NCBI GenBank assembly: GCA_963978545.1
Contig: OZ021721.1
Span: forward strand, 35,451,348-35,515,347
DNA: 64,000 nucleotides
DNA from: Linyphia triangularis
Taxonomy: Eukaryota > Arthropoda > Arachnida > Araneae > Linyphiidae
Direction: 5' to 3'
Of this stretch, positions 11,301 to 24,300 are shown in pieces; the stretch's first letter is position 1, and every line of letters begins with the position of its first letter. The position numbers were made by a program, and so were the translations under genes. Below the pieces are notes generated by a model that worked only from the letters and a program-made list of their open reading frames with translations, ran no database searches and was not told the origin of the DNA.

Positions 11301-13861
11301 GAAAAAATTTATAACTATTATCATGTAAAGAAGGTTAAATTTTAAAAACATGTCGTTGAATATGAGTGTTACCATGAAAAAAGTTAACTAAATTACTTGT
11401 GATTTCCTTTCAGAGTATAAAAAGTTTCTTTCAATTTATCTTAAGATGTTTTAAAAGTCTTGCAGGTGATTTTCAAAACTTGAATGCATATCTACAATGT
11501 ATTTAATATCTACAATTTATTTAATATTTTCCCCCAATTCACCTTTCAAGTAAAATAAACCTTAGTCAGCATGTATTGCACGAGTTAATACGACACCTTA
11601 ACGTATATTATTACAAAGTAAATTGTCTAAGTCTTTCTTGAAGTAACATAAATTTCCAACTTGTATTGATTTTCCGATTGAAAAGTAGAGGTGAAATTTT
11701 TTCTTTGGAGTATCTATAACTAATATTTATTTTAAATCTCTTACTATTTTTCTTCTATGTAACAATTTTGTTAAGTTTTAGCCGTATTGTAGCATATAAT
11801 CCCACTGAGTTTGAACAATATTCAATGTTTTAAATAATAGAAAAGTTGTCAAGTAGAAATGATCTTAAATTCTCCAAGTGAATCATACTTTTTGGAAGAA
11901 AGTCCATGCGAATTCTACCTTCACTTACTAATATGTCTTTGAAATCCACTTTATTCATTCCAAGTTTTCACAAACATTTCATTATGAAAACGGCAAAGTA
12001 GGAAAACGATAATCTCAAAGACCTGCTGACACATCACAGCATCACCCGCTGCTTGCGCGTCGATGCTGTTGTTCTTGCTGTACAAATCTCCCGACCTGTT
12101 CCATCAAGTTTTAGCGTGACTCATCCTCCGATCTAAAAATGCCGGCGAATGGCGTATCACCTACCGCTACCCTGATTGGCTAATTACCGTCACCTGCTTA
12201 TCTTCCCATTTAAAGATGTGAATTTTATATGTAAAGTGAATTTTTACGCTAATGCTTAAATTCTTTGCTATAGAAAGTTCAAGTATGTTAGTTTTTTTTC
12301 TCTTATATGTTAAATTTTAAACACATGATACGAAATTTTTACTTTATGTTTATCTTAGAAATTTTAAGTATATTTTTTTTTTCTTATTTAACATTAACCT
12401 AAGAGTTTAATTGTATATGAAGAGTAAATTGTCACGTTAAAGTTTAAGGATATGATATTTTTGTGAGGTAAATTTTCGTGTAAAGGTTAAAATTCTTTAT
12501 CTTTGAAATTTTTCTTCTGTTAAATTTCCCATTATTTAACATTAACCTAAGAAAATAATTGTGTATGAAAATGTCGCGTATTGTTTAAATTGTTGTCGAA
12601 GAAAGTTTAAGTATGTTATTTTTTTTTTCTTCTCTAATTTAGCATTATTCTTACACATTTTAAAGATAAAAATTTTATGCGTGAAATAAATTTTCGCATA
12701 TTGTTTCAATTCCTTACCTTATAAATTTTTAGTATTTCTTTTTCTCTAATTTAGCGTTATTCTTACACATTTGAAAGACATAATTTTTATATGTGTGGTA
12801 AATTTTCGCGTATTATTTAAATTATTTGCCTTATAAATTTTTAGAGCTTCTTTTTTATCTTATTTATCGTTGATATAAGAGTATGATTGTACATGTGAAG
12901 TTAATTTTCACGTTCAATTTTAAATTCTTGGCCTTGTAAATTTTTAGTGTTTCTTTTTTCTAAAAGTTAGAGTTGTCATTATACATTTTAAAGACATGAA
13001 TGGCAATGTTTGAATTCTTTGTCGTAGAAATTATAGGTATGTTATACTTTCCTCCTGCATGTCAAATTTAAAGTCGTGATTTTTATATGTGAAGAAAATT
13101 TTTTACGTTAATGTCAAAGTTATTTGTCGTACAAAGTTTAAGTATGTTACTTTTTTTTCTTCTTTTATTTAGCGATATTTCTACATATTTTAAAGTCGGG
13201 ATTTTTATCTGTAAAGTAAAATGTTACGTTAATGTTAAAGTTATTTGTCGTAGAAAGTTTAAGTACGTTACTTTTCTCTTGCATGTCATATTTTAAAGTC
13301 GTGATTTTTATATATGAAGGGAATTTTAGAGTAAAGGTTAAATATTTATCTTAGAAATTTTAAGTAAGTTACTTTTTTTTCTCTTATTTAGCGATATTTT
13401 TACTCATTTTAAAGTGATTTTTATGTGAAAAGTAAATTTTTTACGTTAATGTTAAAGTTATTTATTTTAAAGAGTTTAAGTATGTTACTTTTTTCTCTTA
13501 TTTAGTGATATTCGTACACATTTTAAAGACATGATTTTTATTCGTAAAGTAAATTTTCACGTTCACTTTTTTTATAAGTTTATTTTTTATAATAATAATA
13601 ATAAAATCTGATAATTATTACTAAATATTATCTTTATATTTAATAAATTTCATAATTACTCCAATTGCAACAACTGTCTACGCTAAAAACCCATTCGCTA
13701 CACTATGACGTCACGAACAAATTATCTATCACTTTAACTGTTTCAAGCAAGATCGTTACACAACAACTCAACTCGCAAACGCGTTGAAGCGTGTTGAAAC
13801 ATCCCTAGTCTCGCTCCCCTCCCTTCTGACGGGTCGATAGTCAGTAGCAGCCTCTACCGTG

Positions 13862-13912
13862 AAACCTGATTGGTCGGTGAAGTCACGTGATCACCCCTCA
13901 TATATAGACGCT
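13862..13912 (+). promoter_or_regulatory. TATA/CCAAT promoter-like stretch (right arm, points outward)
   Basis: Inverted CCAAT (TGATTGG, 13,867-13,873) and a TATATATAG box (about 13,899-13,907) have the usual spacing. Downstream, TCGGTAAGTG at 14,060-14,069 could be a splice donor, and a T31 tract followed by TTGTTGCAG ending near 14,878 could be its acceptor. No long reading frame follows, so any transcript would be mostly non-coding. Function is an inference. Confidence 0.45.
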
Positions 13913-14099
13913 ACCGGTTGCCGTCTCGCCATTTCTATTTAGATACCTGAGTGTGAAAGACGTGTTTAATACTTCGTGTTTTTTTTTCTCATCGCGATTT
14001 TGTTCGTACTTGTGTAGTTATTCACAGTTATTTTAGCTTCGCAGATTTCGTTTCGATTATTCGGTAAGTGAATTTTTAAACATCTTCTCACTCCAACAA

Positions 14100-14192
14100 A
14101 CCAAGAGAGCCTTGTCGGCCTATGACGACAAGCGGTATCTGCTGGAAGATGGCATAACCAGCTATGCCTATGGTCACTTCAAAATTCCTTAA
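14100..14192 (+). pseudogene. C-terminal tail of a Polinton-type DNA polymerase (relic)
   Basis: A frame open from 14,037 (after a TAG) to the TAA at 14,190-14,192 ends in a conserved-looking peptide containing AYDDKRYLLEDG and then AYGH, with no start codon. From memory of the family, this pattern is typical of the extreme C-terminus of family-B DNA polymerases carried by Polinton/Maverick elements and their relatives in arthropods. No catalytic polymerase motif is present: only about 30 residues remain, and the sequence upstream is promoter-like. An AATAAA at about 14,592 could be the old polyadenylation signal. If correct, the palindrome arm derives from the end of a large self-replicating element. 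A profile search is needed before relying on this. Confidence 0.4.
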
Positions 14193-14824
14193 ATCATTCA
14201 TTTAATCCTTATTTTTTTTTTTATCTCTTTAAGCCTTAATTTAACTAAAATATTACTTTAACTAATTTTTTAAAAACTTATTTAGCGTTAATTTTTTTTT
14301 TCCAGGATTTTGTATGTGACCATTAAATTTAATTCATGAGAGAAATATACGTTCTCACAAGTCTTCTTTTCAGATTTTTTAAAATTTAAAATTGTTTAGG
14401 ATTTAAGGTAATGATGTCTTCTTAAAAGATATTATTGTATGGTTGGTTAGTGACCTCATATTTCAAGGAAATATACGTTCTTTGAAATAAGTTTTTTGTT
14501 GTTGTTGTTGTTGTTGTTGTTGATAGGGTGGAGTGAGGCGGTACCAATTCTTCCTAAAAGAGGTATCGGGCTGGAGGTGGGTCCTCACCTTTAATAAATA
14601 ATTTTTCAAAATTTATTAATTGTAATTCTAAAGTCTTAACTTATTCAAAATTAGTTAGGGAAGGGGGGTGGGTAGATGAGTTACCATGAAGGCAACGTCC
14701 GATAGTCGATATTTTAACAATTATTTGGTAAAATATTGAAATGTCACGTGTAGCTCGGGGTTAGGGTTCTTTTTGACCCTTAGCAAATGGCCTTCACTTT
14801 TATTAACTTTTCAAATTTAACATT

Positions 14825-14859
<35 letters not shown>

Positions 14860-15665
14860 TTGTGTAACTTTGTTGCAGGTATTTTAACTTGACTAAAGGA
14901 TATGTAAGTAACTCGCTAGAAAACCAAACAGTCAATCAGGAGTTAGCTTTTGATCACATGTTTAAAACTTATCAGTCACAAGCGAGCATTTAGCTGACCG
15001 ATCAGAATTCGTTGCCAACACCTGAAAACTAAATTTAGTATATATCCAATGTTATCACCACTTAAAACGTAAATCTTAACATAGAATGACGTCATACCCA
15101 CTGTGACGTCATTACTAAAAATACCTATCACTCTAACTTATTCGTTTAGAAGCAGCCCTAGAACAATTCAGCTCCATCTTAAAGGTAAATCGACACTAAA
15201 AAGTGTTGCCATCGCTCTAAACTTTGATATACAACACATTATGACGTCATACTTACTGTGACGTGATGCAATAAAAACCTATCATTCTAACTTATTCGCT
15301 AAGAAGCAGTCCTAGAACAACTCAACTCCGTCTGCTAGATAAACCGAAACTAAAAAGTGTTGCCATCGCTCTAAACTTTAATATAAAACACATTATGACG
15401 TCATACCTACTGTGACGTCATACACAAACAGCTTATAATGAAACTAAAACAACAGCAGGAGGGGAACAACTCAACACCATTTCCGGTCACTTGACTTCCG
15501 GTGACGGCATATCCGGTGATATCACTTCCTGTGACGTCATATCCGGTCACGCCCCTTCCGGTCACGCCCCTTCCGGTCACGCCCACTTCCGGTGACGTCA
15601 TCGTCCCTCGTCCCTGCACCGGCACCGCCCTGGCTCAGGATGCCCAATTTCTAACTACTCACGTG

Positions 15666-18600
15666 TTTGAGGAACAACATGGCGGTGTGCTCACATCACA
15701 ACAACAAATCCACGTGCGTTTGTTGACAAACAGAAAAAGCTGCGGATTAAAGTTCAATGAACAACTACTGCCTAATTATTCAGCCCCACTAGCCTTCCCA
15801 CACTAATGAGTTATTTTTTCTTTCATAACTAAACTAAATACCTTTTAAAATATCTAAAAAACAAATAAAAATATGATACGTTTGTTTGCATCATGAAGAC
15901 AGATCAAGATAATATTTTATGTGTTTTGTTGCCATTGTTGTTGTTTTTTAAAGAATTTTAATAATGAATTTTTGTAATGCTACCACTTTTTGAATTTCTT
16001 AAATATTATTCAAAAACATAAAATTACGATTCTTTGTTATTTTAATGAATAGTTAGAAAAAATAAACCTGTTGAGCCGAAACTTTTTCCTTTATTCAAAT
16101 TTATAGTTTCAATGGTAATTGTATGGCGAACGATGCTGCCACGATCCGTCACGGATGCGGGAAGAATGTGTTTGAAGAACCTCCACACTTTCCCGTCGAC
16201 GGCCAAATAGGTGAACTTCTTGAAGTCAAATTTAATAAAATTATCCGAAACTTTCTTCTTTTCTTCTTAATGCAGCATAATGTATACATTCTAAGGAAAA
16301 TATGTGTATTTTTTCATAAGATTTATTCATATATTAGGTGGATAAAATGCTATTTTTAAAATGCGAAATTTTACACAGTACGCAAGGCGTTTGCTGTTTC
16401 TTTTGGAATTATGTTACCCATGATGCCTCAAAACATGCAATGTTTTTCTCCGATGAAGGTCAATGGGAAACGCCGCCTCTGCTCCTATAGGCGATGCCCA
16501 TGTTTACCAACAAAGCAACTCCGGAGGGGAAAAAAACCGGTTCCTAGACATTTTGGTTGGTAGAAAGCTGGCTTGTAAAGCACAGGATTCAATGGGAATT
16601 TGTGACTGTATTGCAATAAAACTGTAAATAATCAAGTTTCAATTGAGTAAATCATTAAACAGACGTTCTAAATGGATTTTAGACATTCTGAAATATATTT
16701 TTACTTAGTTAAAATTGCAGTTTTTATTTATTAATGGCTCTTAATGATCGAATTTCGGTGAAATCGCGGTGAAAAGAGCTGATTTCGGCGTGATTTTGGT
16801 TGGCGGCGTAACGAATTACCGGTCGTATGATGTCACATGCCCCTCGAGTATTCTTTGCTTTATGACAAAAGGAGACTTCGGGCGCGAAATCATTGCCAAT
16901 TCAAAAATACAACAGCACCCAAGGAAGTTGTAATAAAAGAATTCCAGAAATTTTTTTAAACTTTTAAAACATGTAATTGAAAAACACTAATTAAAAATTC
17001 AACCAAGTAAAAGCCGACAGTCGTTTTCAGCCGAAAGTCAATTAAAAGTATCAATCAACCTTTTATTCTCAATGACGTCACACTTGAAGTTGTGCACGCA
17101 AGCTGTAAAAATGACGTAATTCCTCTCCCTCCCTTACACCACTATACCTCGAAAGAAGAAAAAAATCTCTTTCCGAAGAAAACTCGAAGCTCAAAAAATT
17201 AGATTTAATGTTCACTAAAACAGGATGTATCTTAGTAATATTTTTTTATCATCCAACAATATTTTTAATTGCATTTATGATTTCAAAGATTCTAACCATA
17301 GTTTTTTCAATGGAAAAAAGTAAATATTTCAAGTATTTATTGAGATAGAAGAGTAGGGGGAACCTTTTCCCATTGAATTACTATAACGGCCAAATTTTAA
17401 AATTCAATTAAAAAAACTAATTAAAATTTTGCCATTTTGCGATAATACATGGCGAGATAGAGAGGAAATCTGCTTATCTTAAAAATTGCATAGTTCTCCA
17501 TGCACCAGGAGAAGAGAAATGTTAGTGACAACACGTCAGTTCCTCATTTTTTTTTTAATATAGAGAGATAATATGCTTTTATTTAGTATTACCACCAACA
17601 TTAAGTATTTTCATGCATCTCGACTGAAATCCCTTCCGACACTTTTCCCATATTTACTTTCTAGTCAGCTTCACCATGTAATTATTTTCATGGTAGAGCA
17701 TATTAGTCAGAACTATTTGAAACCCTCCCAGGATTGCAAATCATTTAATCACTATTGCGTCATGGAACTAGTTTTAATGTTAGGGGCGCAACCAGTAAAT
17801 TTCTGTGGAGGGGTTTTTCCATCAAGTTTACTTCCGTATTTCTCTTAGAAAAACAACTTTAACACAAAAATTCCACATCTCATATTTTTCACATATCATC
17901 AATATATTTGCAGTTTCTTAATCTGTCACTTACATATGCCAAAATATTAAAATGGTTTAGTCCACTATTCGAATTATACACAACAACCCAATACGGTAAA
18001 TGTTATCTATGTTTCGTAAATTCCACGTAACCTAGATCATAAATCGATGCAAAATGTTTCTTTATTCAATTTAAGAAGGTGTAATATTTTTAGATGAACG
18101 GACAAACACCAATATCAGAATCATTTTATTATATATTAATAGCGTTTGAAATAAAAGGCATGTAGCACTGAAACACAATAACAGCATTTGGAAAACAGAC
18201 ATCTATGTTTTTAAAATTTTTAAACGACACTTTATTTTGGACTTTATTTTGGACCCAAGTAGTCAAAAGGCAATCTACAATGACTTTTTTTTATAGTATG
18301 AATTTACAAATATGTCATTTATTTCAGTTTTGGGGTCTAGTACCTACTTTTGTGCAATTCAGTAACCTACTCTGTCTAAATGACGGTAGATTAAAAATGT
18401 GTCCCTTTGAAATTATTTTCGGTTACCAAGTTATCTTATTCGTTCATAACAAAAGACCGGGGAGCATTCCAGAGGGGGGGGGGGGGGGGAGACTAAAAAC
18501 TTATCCCCTGGTTGCACACCTGTTGAAAGCTCCTGCAATCTTTGTATTTTTTATTTGTACGATCGACAATTTATTTTTGTACGTAATACCGGTTAATCAG

Positions 18601-19024
18601 TCCGGGACCTACAACTTAACATGAATTCTGAATAACAATGAACACTGATGCCTGACGCAGGATTCGAAGCTGGTACTATTGGGAGGCGAGGCCGGAAATG
18701 AGATGGGGACTGCTTTACTCAAAGGCGTTTTTTTCCAACAAATTTGATCATTGGCGATACTTTTTTAATCGACTTCTGAATCTTGACCAACTTGGTCTTG
18801 TCGTCAATCCCTCAAATCCTTGGTTCGTGTTAATAAACTTTCGAATGATCTCGGATGATTCTTTTCAAAATTAAAAAAATAAATAATAATAATAATAATA
18901 TTTTATATATATATATACACTCGTGAAATGCTTTTTGTAAAAACTTATAGTTCTGGTGGTATTTAAGTGCAAATTTAAATGTTTTTATTTAATGACTGTC
19001 ATATTTTCACGATTCAAAGGAGGA
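15666..19024. other. Right flank of the palindrome, no confident gene
   Basis: The sequence changes abruptly at 15,666. A 78-codon frame at 16,123-16,359 begins in GC-richer DNA (ATGGCGAACGATGCTGCC) but soon becomes AT-rich and hydrophobic; I do not recognise it and consider it doubtful. The 16,430-17,140 stretch is CpG-containing and includes two TGACGT motifs, so it could be a promoter area. A G16 run lies at 18,474-18,489. No zinc knuckle, protease or reverse-transcriptase motif continues the retroelement that was cut at 972. Confidence 0.5.
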
Positions 19025-19215
19025 CCCATCTGATGGCTGTGTGGTTAACGATCTGGCCTTGCATGCCAAAGGTGCCTGGTTCGAATCCCGGGTAAGGCAT
19101 GGATATTAGTAGTAGTTCGGAATCCTCATTAAACTGTACGTACTGGCTAGATTAGCCGTCATTGTGCCTAAAAATAGGTCGTTGAACCTTATAAACATTT
19201 TGTCTTATAAGGAAA
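19025..19215 (+). mobile_element. tRNA-derived SINE
   Basis: The first about 75 bp resemble a tRNA with both pol III boxes: A-box TGGCTGTGTGG at 19,034-19,044 and a perfect B-box GGTTCGAATCC at 19,078-19,088. A non-tRNA body of about 110 bp follows (CTGGCTAGATTAGCCG region). Pol III would transcribe it; mobilisation would depend on a LINE partner not seen here. The acceptor stem does not pair well enough for a working tRNA gene. The 3' boundary is approximate. Confidence 0.75.
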
Positions 19216-20814
19216 GTACATCATAAGGCATCGGCCTAAGAGTAAAGAACAATGAAAATGAGCCTACATATCTAGCGTACATGGATGAAATAGTATTTAG
19301 GGAAAAAAAGAAATAAGAATTTATTGGAAAAATTATGGCAATCAAATAAGACTCGTATGACATGAAATTTAAAAAAAAATCCAAGCTTGACAAGTTTTAT
19401 GTTTTCTCTGATATGGAGCTCACCGACCTCATTAGAAATAGCCAGACAACAGAAATTTTAAATAAATTAGCATTCAACAATAGAAGACATTATAATTTTG
19501 CCAGATTTTGAATATTAATAATAATAGTATTTTGCAGTCATTAAGTGTAAAATGGAGAAGAATGGGATTTAAATGCATATCTTATAAAAAAACATTCGAG
19601 TAGGATGTATTAACTAATTTCAGACTAAAAAAAGAGTTTTAAATGATTTTATAGCTTAATATATAACCTTTCCTATTTCATTAGGCTTGTGCTTTCTATT
19701 GATTTATATTTACTTATGGTTTATTATTTATTCTATGATTTTCATTATTAAACTATAGTACACCCATCCCATTTTACCCCACACTATACCCATTCTCATC
19801 TGCGTGGGGTAAAATGGGTTTAGTAAACATGTACTTATAAAGTGTTTTCTTACAAACATATTTTAATAATTAAAAATTATGTATTTTTATTCCCAAGACA
19901 TGCAATGTAAAGAAAAACTAAAATAAAAATTTAATTGTTAAACATTTACAAGAAAACACCCGTTACCCCACCCTACCCTATAAAAACTTATTGCACAGAA
20001 AAAACGAATAGTATTTACAACTTTTAATTCAACATCAAAATACAATAACATATGGTAAGTGTCAAGAGAAGGAAAAGGGGGAATTACATTTAAATTCCTT
20101 TGTTGGACATTTTTTCTGAAGTAATTAAAATTTATTTCATACAAAAGCATTTTCTAAGATTTCCACCATTTTTTCCTTGTCATGCAAACTCACATTTATA
20201 ACTCAATATTACAAACAAAATAGAGAATTGTTTAGAAAACCAAGAAACCATAAATTTTTTTCCGAAATGTTATGTATATGAAGGTTTTAGAAATTGCAAG
20301 GGAGTAGAAAACTGTACCAAGTTATTTAAAAAAATTATTAAATACAATGATAATCCAAAAGTTCTAATTAGAGATCAGTAAATGTAAAATGTTCAAATAC
20401 TGAAGTCAATTACAACACAACGAAATTTTATTGCAATATACCCAAAAGAGGCAATTTTGCAAGTATCTGGTAACTCGTTGTCGCCACATTTTGCCAAACT
20501 AGTCAAATTACGATTTTGAAACAGATATTAAATAGGAAAGATAAAAATTGCGCGAAGAGTCTATAACAGTTTTAAAAATGAACATAATTGAAGAAAAATT
20601 GCATATTTAAAAATTTTAAGAAATGTAAAAAAAGGTAATGAAAATCACCGGAAGTTCCATTCAATGGAGAAGTTGCGTATTTTTTAAAAATGGTCGAAAG
20701 CAATACCTATTAATAAAGAAAGCAAAGCTGATTTCGAATATGTAAGTTATATTGCGATTAAAAATGTATTTAATTAAATATCGAAAGAAGAAAAATCGTA
20801 AAAACAGTGGAATC
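19216..20814. other. AT-rich intergenic DNA with one hairpin-forming repeat
   Basis: No gene seen. A perfect 15-bp inverted repeat, CCCATTTTACCCCAC at 19,768-19,782 and its complement at 19,804-19,818, is separated by 21 bp. It could be the remains of a small inverted-repeat element. Confidence 0.55.
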
Positions 20815-20957
20815 GTGACGTAACCGCAAAACGTTCCATCATTGGCTGGTTAGATTTGACGTCATAATGTGATGGAAAATTTCCTCATTCATTTGCTTAC
20901 CTACGACGACCTACGAATTTCATAGGAGCTGATATTCGTGGTGTAAAATCTGAAAGG
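20815..20957 (+). promoter_or_regulatory. Candidate promoter and first exon with CRE and CCAAT boxes
   Basis: GTGACGTAAC, CATTGGCTGG (inverted CCAAT) and TGACGTCATAATGTG are followed by a GC-richer stretch ending in CTGAAAG/GTATGTAC, a good splice donor at 20,957. It lies about 300 bp outside the proposed left end of the MULE. It shares the 15-mer TGACGTCATAATGTG with the 155-bp repeats at the palindrome tips. No coding exon could be linked to it. Confidence 0.4.
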
Positions 20958-21259
20958 TATGTACCCATTTTACAAACAGTTTTTCATTTGTCTTTAACTT
21001 GATTGAATATGACTTATTTTTATTGTAAGTTTTTATTTTCAATTATCATTCCATCCAGTTAAACTGAAGAACATAGCAGTGACCTTGCCTTTTCGACTAC
21101 GAGCCATTTTAAATAGTAAATAGATTATAATGAATTGAGAAAACAAATATTATAGCCAATCGATTTTTTACATGTTTCCAGAATACAAAAATTAAAAAAA
21201 AGTGTTGGAAAAAAATTCAACTAATGAAATTATCAGAAAATGGAACGCCTTACAAAATA

Positions 21260-21345
21260 GGAACGGACTACCCATAGCATGAAAGTATACCAATGGCAAC
21301 CATGCTCGATTCAGGTTTGCCAAGTTGGCTAGATTATCTAATTTT
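21260..21345 (+). repeat. Proposed left terminal inverted repeat of the MULE
   Basis: Starts GGAACGGACTACCCATAGC. The 45 bp nearest the end match the right terminus with four substitutions and one indel; beyond that, TTGGCTAGATTATC aligns with TTGGCTATATTATC. A GGCAACCATG block inside resembles an RFX-type X-box half-site. Confidence 0.65.
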
Positions 21346-24300
21346 TGAAAAGAAAACAAATTCTGGCGTTGTGTTTGGCTTAATTTTATCTAACTTGGCT
21401 TATTCTTGACTGAAAGCTTTTGTTTACATTTTGTTATGTAGGTTTGATGTTAGTTTTTATAATGAAGTTTTCCACTTAGAAAGATAAAAACTTTTAGATT
21501 GCTTACAAATTAATTAAAATGTAATAATTTTTTTAAAAATTGCCTAGTTTTTGTCGTTGAATTCATTGTTTATTTTATGATTTGACTGTTTTGTATATTG
21601 CAAAAATATCTGTTTGACAAAAGAACAGTGATCCTCAGTATATTTACGATATAATAAAATGGAAGTCTTTAGTTTAGTAAAAAAAAAAGTTTATCATTTT
21701 CGTTGTTGCTCTTTCAAATTATTAAGGAATAACTTGTTTTATAGAATCATTTATAATGGACAATTGGTACTTTTCAGAATAAGCTTCGATCTGGATTGTT
21801 AGTAATGCTGTTGAAATAAAGTTGCTTAAAATAAACTTTTTTGCTTTTTGAAACAATATTCCTTGAAAGATAATTGGTTTTACAACTCTAACTTTATTAA
21901 TGAATAACCTTTAACCAACAGCATTTATTTTTAAAGTATAACTATATAATGTGTTATTTGCATTATCTTTTTCAATTTTCGTTTTAAATTGTGTGTTATA
22001 TAAATTTTGAATGTTAAAAATGTGCAGTGGCAATTATTTTGTAATAAAATATTTCCAAACATAGCTCAATTATTGCTGGAAGGGGCAAGGAAGGCAAAAT
22101 GACGTTAATCTTAGCATATTAAGCTTTTCCTTTTGTGAAGTGTGAAAGTAAAATTTTGATATTTTTCCTTTTTTGTTCGAGTTGTTGCATATCAATCAAA
22201 TTCCTCTTTCATGTATTACGTTTTTAGATAATCTTAATATTTATCAATTTATATCTTTCTATATTAATAACCTAATTATTATGTTGTACAACAAGTGCAA
22301 AATAAACTTTGCATTTATGCTTCTAGAAAGTCAAATATAATCCATAAAGTAAATATTATAAGACAAGTTCAGCATTAAATAGAAAGCACCAGCAAAAGTG
22401 ACAGATAATAGGAATAAAATTATAGAAGAAATAGAAAGGAACTTTCATAAGCATTCTCGTAAATTTTCTACTATACCTACAAACTAATTGTTCAAGTGCT
22501 CATTTACTATTTTGATATTGAAAATTTAACTTTTTACTTAACATTTAAAAAGTGAATTCAGTGTATCTCGGTTATTCAGTGTGTCCTTTCTCGCTTCATT
22601 TTAAATTGATTGGTTCTTATTGGCATGCATGATAAAAAGAACAGCTAGAAAAAATAATTTTTTATGTGTTTTTCTATTTTAGATTTTAAAATATAAAAAA
22701 AGTTTCTGTAATAAACATTTTCACTCAACCTCGGAAACGTGTCTATACCTAAAAAAATGTCAACAACCTTTAGGAAAACTTTATAGTCTTAACAGATTTG
22801 ATATGCAAGAATTCTACTTTGCAAAAAGGCAAGATAAATGCTCTGCACTTTTTATCACATTTAAATGTTAACTTGTCTTTTGTTAAAAAATAAAGAAATT
22901 AGTGGGATTGAATAAAATCAAAAAATTATTAAAATGCTACATAGGTAGCACATTACAAAAGAACTATTGTAACTTTCTATAATTTGGGGTGATAAAATAT
23001 TGAATATTTTGTTTTAGACTAGATGTCTTACACAAAAGTAACTAATGTTGATCCACCCAGAGATGTGACAAAAAATATTAAAGTAACTTTAATTGTAAAA
23101 ATTACTGCACTCAATAACATTTAGTATTTTTATCAAGTACTTAATTTCTTGAACTTTTTAATTGAATTAACACCTCAAATGCCTAATTTTGTGGAATGCA
23201 ATACTTGTGTGTTTTGTTGCATTATATTTCCAAATTGACATAATTTAGATACCTTTTTAAAAGTTGATGACTGAAGATAGAATAATAGAGCTAAGTATTG
23301 TTGCAATACCCTATGAAGAGGAGAATCAAGGAGTTACAAAATATTGAATTATTTATTATTTTTTAAAAACTTCTGAATTAGTATTGTAATATGATATTTG
23401 CCCCTAATAGTTTGTTTTTGTGAGAAATATATTTTTCAATATGCATGTTATATTTTCTTAAAATTAACTGATTTTTTCTTGCAGTTTTCTAAGTATTTGA
23501 GACATTTTCAGTTGTTTTTCTATTTTAGTGTTAGTTCTATTTTAGTGGCAAATGATTGTCATGTTTATTATTATTATATAGTTTGATTGTCAACTCTATC
23601 TTCTATCAGTCTTAGGTTTTTAATTACATACAAATACCATTATATGTTTCATCCAGCCAATCTCTCAAACCATGAGTTTCTATAAAATAACATTGCCACT
23701 TAAAAAATTTCAACCAATTGTTTTAAATTGTTTGGCAAGCAAAAACTTAAAAACTATGCCATTTATTTTCACCTTAATGTCTTTTGATTTTTTTAACTCT
23801 ATGAAAAAGTAAACCAAGTTAATGAAAATTCAAATGGAAAAATATATAATTAGTTTGAAATAAAGAATGTAGTAAGAGAGTAACTGTCCGTTCATTTATT
23901 CTATATATATTTATGTTTTAATCCCAACAGGTTGAAGTTGAATCTTTAATTATTATTCTCAGGTAATAATTGTGTGGATGTACATTTTAATGTAGATATT
24001 TCTTTATTAGACAAGTAACCATTAAAATTCGTCCCACAACTATATGAAATGAATTTCTCAAATGGAACTACATCAGTGTCTTAGCTGAGAAGACAATAAG
24101 TCACTGATAGAGAGAATAAGCTGGAATTACTAATAAATCTGTATAGTTTATTGTTGAGTATTTTCTATAATAAAATATATAATTTATAAAATTATATAAA
24201 ATGAATGAATATTTATGCAATAATCTTTTGTAATGTGTTAGATTAAATAAGTAAAAAGTCTTATTTTGGAATTATTTCCTTATTCGGCCAAATATAAATA

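Larger units (their letters stand above)
972..15665. repeat. Giant near-perfect palindrome, arms about 7.3 kb
   Basis: The sequence from 972 to about 8,298 reappears as its reverse complement from about 8,352 to 15,665. Mirrored positions add up to 16,649-16,652 over almost the whole length and to 16,637 outside a 15-bp indel near the tips. Differences seen by eye are few: one missing 15-bp repeat unit in the right arm, poly-A of 29 versus 31, and single substitutions near 5,165, 7,705 and 8,273. The outer flanks are unrelated (retroelement on the left, non-coding DNA on the right). I see no convincing target duplication at the tips. Candidates are a foldback-type element with huge inverted termini, a natural inverted duplication kept similar by gene conversion, a head-to-head junction of two copies of a larger element, or an assembly error. 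Confidence 0.93.
8352..15665 (-). repeat. Right arm of the palindrome
   Basis: Reverse complement of 972-8,298. In order from the centre it holds the AT-rich core (to about 11,950), the GC-richer island (11,950-12,210), the 115-bp satellite (12,211-13,571), promoter-like DNA (13,862-13,912), the polymerase-tail relic (14,100-14,192), a (GTT)n run near 14,490, a T31 run at 14,827-14,857, the 155-bp repeats (15,062-15,421) and the 15-bp array with eight units (15,477-15,596). Confidence 0.92.

Noticed and set aside
3355..13296. Mirrored small frames (61-79 codons) on opposite strands of the palindrome arms
   Set aside because: Every frame in one arm must recur in the other. They are short, AT-rich, Phe/Lys-biased and match no family, so mirrored presence is not evidence of coding.
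16123..16359. 78-codon frame starting MANDAATIRHGCG
   Set aside because: Only the first about 40 codons look protein-like; no domain recognised and no splice or upstream support, so it was not listed as a gene.
18205..18624. 139-codon frame
   Set aside because: It crosses a G16 run and has no recognisable motif; typical chance frame.
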